NCBI GenBank assembly: GCA_009927245.1
Contig: RFNI01000203.1
Span: 1-14,252, forward strand
Reading direction: 5' to 3'
From: Actinomycetota bacterium
Lineage (GTDB): Bacteria > Actinomycetota > Actinomycetes > Actinomycetales > Microbacteriaceae
Length of the DNA stretch: 14,252 bases
Both the position numbers and the translations under genes were made by a program. This document shows positions 12,634-14,252 of this stretch, piece after piece. Positions within the stretch are counted from its first letter, which is position 1; each line of letters starts with the position of its first letter. A model generated the notes under the pieces. It was not told the origin of the DNA and searched no databases. It saw nothing but the letters and a program-made list of their open reading frames with translations.

Positions 12634-14252
12634 TTAGCTGGCTTCACCGGTGTAAACAATCTTGAACTCTGATCCAAGTTCTGGTCGCAAATCTTTCTCA
12701 CCCTTATTAGGCCAGTGAGCACAAGCCCACTCCGCTTGTGCTGCAATACTCAATGAAGGGTTAACACCAGGGTTTGCTGAAAGAGCAGCACCGTCGAAGA
12801 TGTGAAGCCCTGGTTGTCCAAAGGCACGAAGGTAACCATCTAGAACACCTTCATCTGCATTAGGTGCAATAACTGCACCACCTAAGAAGTGAGCCGTCAT
12901 TGGAATACCAAAGGGTTCTGTAACAACTGCGCCTGGGGTTCCATTAAATTGTTTAGCTAATACACGAGCAAGGTCGTGTCCTTCAGGAACCCAAGCTGGA
13001 TTCTCTTCACCGTGGCCTTGCTTAGATGAAATCTTCACTCCAAAGATTGCCTGCTTGGCATAGGTAATTAGTGAGTTATCTCTAGCCTGCATGACAAGAA
13101 GAATCAGAGTTCGCTCAGGCCAACTTCTCAAGTTATACATGCTCGGCAACCTAGTGAAGTTTCTAAATGTTGCACCAATCAATCTAAAGAAGGTTGGTTT
13201 CTGACCTTTAGAACCTGAAGCCATGATGCTCTCCATGATTCCCATGAATCCTGAACCACGACCATATCTAACTGGCTCTACGTGAGTGTGCTCTGAAGGG
13301 AAAACACTCGAGGTAATTGCTGCACCTTTAGTGAAGTCAATGTCTTTCTTCTTAGCAACCACTCCAAGCAATGACTCGCTGTTAGTTCTACTCAGATGTC
13401 CTAGTTTCGAACTAATACCTTTTAGGTTTCCCCTGGATCTGGTTCTGTGCAAGAGCTTTGCTGTTCCTAGCGCACCCGCTGCTACGACAACCTGATCAGC
13501 AGTTAGCTTCTTTGGCTTGATCCAACCAGCGGTCCAGCTGGCTCTGGTCTGCACCTCGTAGCCATCTTCAGTTTCGATGATGTCTGTAACAGTGGTGTTG
13601 GCAATTACTTCAGCACCTGCTGTTTCTGCTAGGAATAGGTAGTTCTTTACCAAAGTGTTCTTAGCTCCATGGCGACAACCAGTCATGCACTCACCACAGT
13701 TAATACAACCTGTGCGACTAGGTCCAACTCCACCGAAGTATGGGTCTGCAACTTCTTGACCTGGCTCACCGAAATGAATACCTAGCGGAGCCATCTGGAA
13801 TGAATCTCCATAGCCCAGCTGATCGGCAGCCTTCTTGAGTTCAATATCAGCTGGGCTCATGTAGGTGTTGGTTTCAACACCAAGCATTCGCTCTGCCTGG
13901 TCGTAGTAAGGGGTTAGTTCTTTCTGCCAGTCACACATTGACGCCCAGCTACCGGTTTTGAAGAAACTAGTTGGTGGTCGATACAAAGTGTTGGCATAAA
14001 CCAGAGAGCCACCACCAACTCCAGCACCTGACATCACCATGACGTTACGAAGTAGATCGATTCGTTGAATTCCTTTGAGGCCAAGTCTTGGGAAGAACAA
14101 GAACTTCTTTAGATTCCAAGAAGTCTTAGCGAAGTCGTCATCTTTGAATCTAGCGCCAGCTTCAATGACTAAGACTTTGTATCCTTTTTCGGTAAGCCTC
14201 AGCGCAGCGATAGATCCACCAAAGCCTGAGCCGATGATGATGACGTCGTAGT
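12634..14252 (-). CDS. GMC-family FAD oxidoreductase, cholesterol-oxidase-like (5' partial, probable 3' frameshift)
   Basis: The frame is open to the window edge, with 538 residues visible; only the first few residues are missing. The FAD-binding motif IGSGFGGSIAALRLTEKGY ends at the conserved acid in VIEAG. The second FAD segment is MSGAGVGGGSLVYAN. A four-cysteine cluster TGCINCGECMTGCRHGAKNTL (C182, C185, C188, C192) marks the actinobacterial ChoD-like subgroup. The C-terminus has AHFLGGAVI, DGAALSANPGVNPSLSIAAQAEWA and WPNKGEKDLRPELGSEF. In this frame it ends with IVYTGEAS at 12634. The neighbouring frame, entered by dropping one base near 12662, continues RLFTPVKPAKPVV and VPKGAHGELRLDVKIK to a TAA at 12576. 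That tail fits the family and fills the gap to EamA. Substrate is not assigned. Confidence 0.82.
   Translation of the reverse strand, partial: YDVIIIGSGFGGSIAALRLTEKGYKVLVIEAGARFKDDDFAKTSWNLKKFLFFPRLGLKGIQRIDLLRNVMVMSGAGVGGGSLVYANTLYRPPTSFFKTGSWASMCDWQKELTPYYDQAERMLGVETNTYMSPADIELKKAADQLGYGDSFQMAPLGIHFGEPGQEVADPYFGGVGPSRTGCINCGECMTGCRHGAKNTLVKNYLFLAETAGAEVIANTTVTDIIETEDGYEVQTRASWTAGWIKPKKLTADQVVVAAGALGTAKLLHRTRSRGNLKGISSKLGHLSRTNSESLLGVVAKKKDIDFTKGAAITSSVFPSEHTHVEPVRYGRGSGFMGIMESIMASGSKGQKPTFFRLIGATFRNFTRLPSMYNLRSWPERTLILLVMQARDNSLITYAKQAIFGVKISSKQGHGEENPAWVPEGHDLARVLAKQFNGTPGAVVTEPFGIPMTAHFLGGAVIAPNADEGVLDGYLRAFGQPGLHIFDGAALSANPGVNPSLSIAAQAEWACAHWPNKGEKDLRPELGSEFKIVYTGEAS

Overview
This window looks like part of a chromosome from a streamlined, fairly low-GC member of the Actinobacteria. 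The best fit is a freshwater Microbacteriaceae-type organism; this is inferred from gene content and was not tested by a search. Supporting points are an MgtA-like mannosyltransferase, an actinobacterial GMC oxidoreductase of the cholesterol-oxidase-like type, an RTRH-type antitoxin, extreme gene packing with overlapping convergent 3' ends, and many genes that appear to be leaderless. At seven genes a hexamer TANNCT lies exactly six bases before an ATG or GTG start.

Layout. 1-944: C-terminal part of a surface protein with a PKD-like domain and two Ig-like repeats. 981-2785: a small accessory block with two unrelated VapC-type (PIN) toxin-antitoxin modules. These are vapBC on the plus strand and phd-vapC on the minus strand, and between them sits a conserved-looking gene with a degenerate HNH-like zinc motif. 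Both antitoxin promoters are overlapped by inverted repeats that look like autoregulatory operators. 2826-3725: SGNH/GDSL hydrolase. 3688-5467: minus-strand pair made of an MgtA-like GT4 glycosyltransferase and a DedA-family membrane protein. 5586-6029: DUF1801 protein. 6026-7513: secreted protein with two tandem jelly-roll-like domains and an Ig-like C-terminus. 7637-8482: alpha/beta hydrolase. 8479-11604: minus-strand run of nhaA, a DUF1295 reductase-like gene and a membrane-anchored PQQ-type sugar dehydrogenase. 11647-12574: EamA/DMT transporter. 12576/12634-14252: GMC oxidoreductase whose N-terminus is cut by the window edge. No gene-free stretch exceeds about 125 bases. I saw no rRNA, tRNA, CRISPR array, insertion sequence or convincing intrinsic terminator.

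Three genes between 10.18 and 12.66 kb (DUF1295, EamA and the GMC 3' end) each appear broken by one small indel in a short homopolymer. Restoring or removing a single base gives full-length family members in all three. This is either local sequencing or assembly error or real gene decay, and reads would settle it. The NhaA in the same stretch has an intact frame but seems to lack about 50 residues covering two transmembrane helices, so it may be a divergent or degenerate antiporter.

No plainly new multi-gene system is visible. The most interesting signals are the uniform leaderless-promoter architecture, the back-to-back mirrored promoter pair between nhaA and the EamA gene, the short NhaA, and the toxin-antitoxin block with its dead-looking HNH-like protein.
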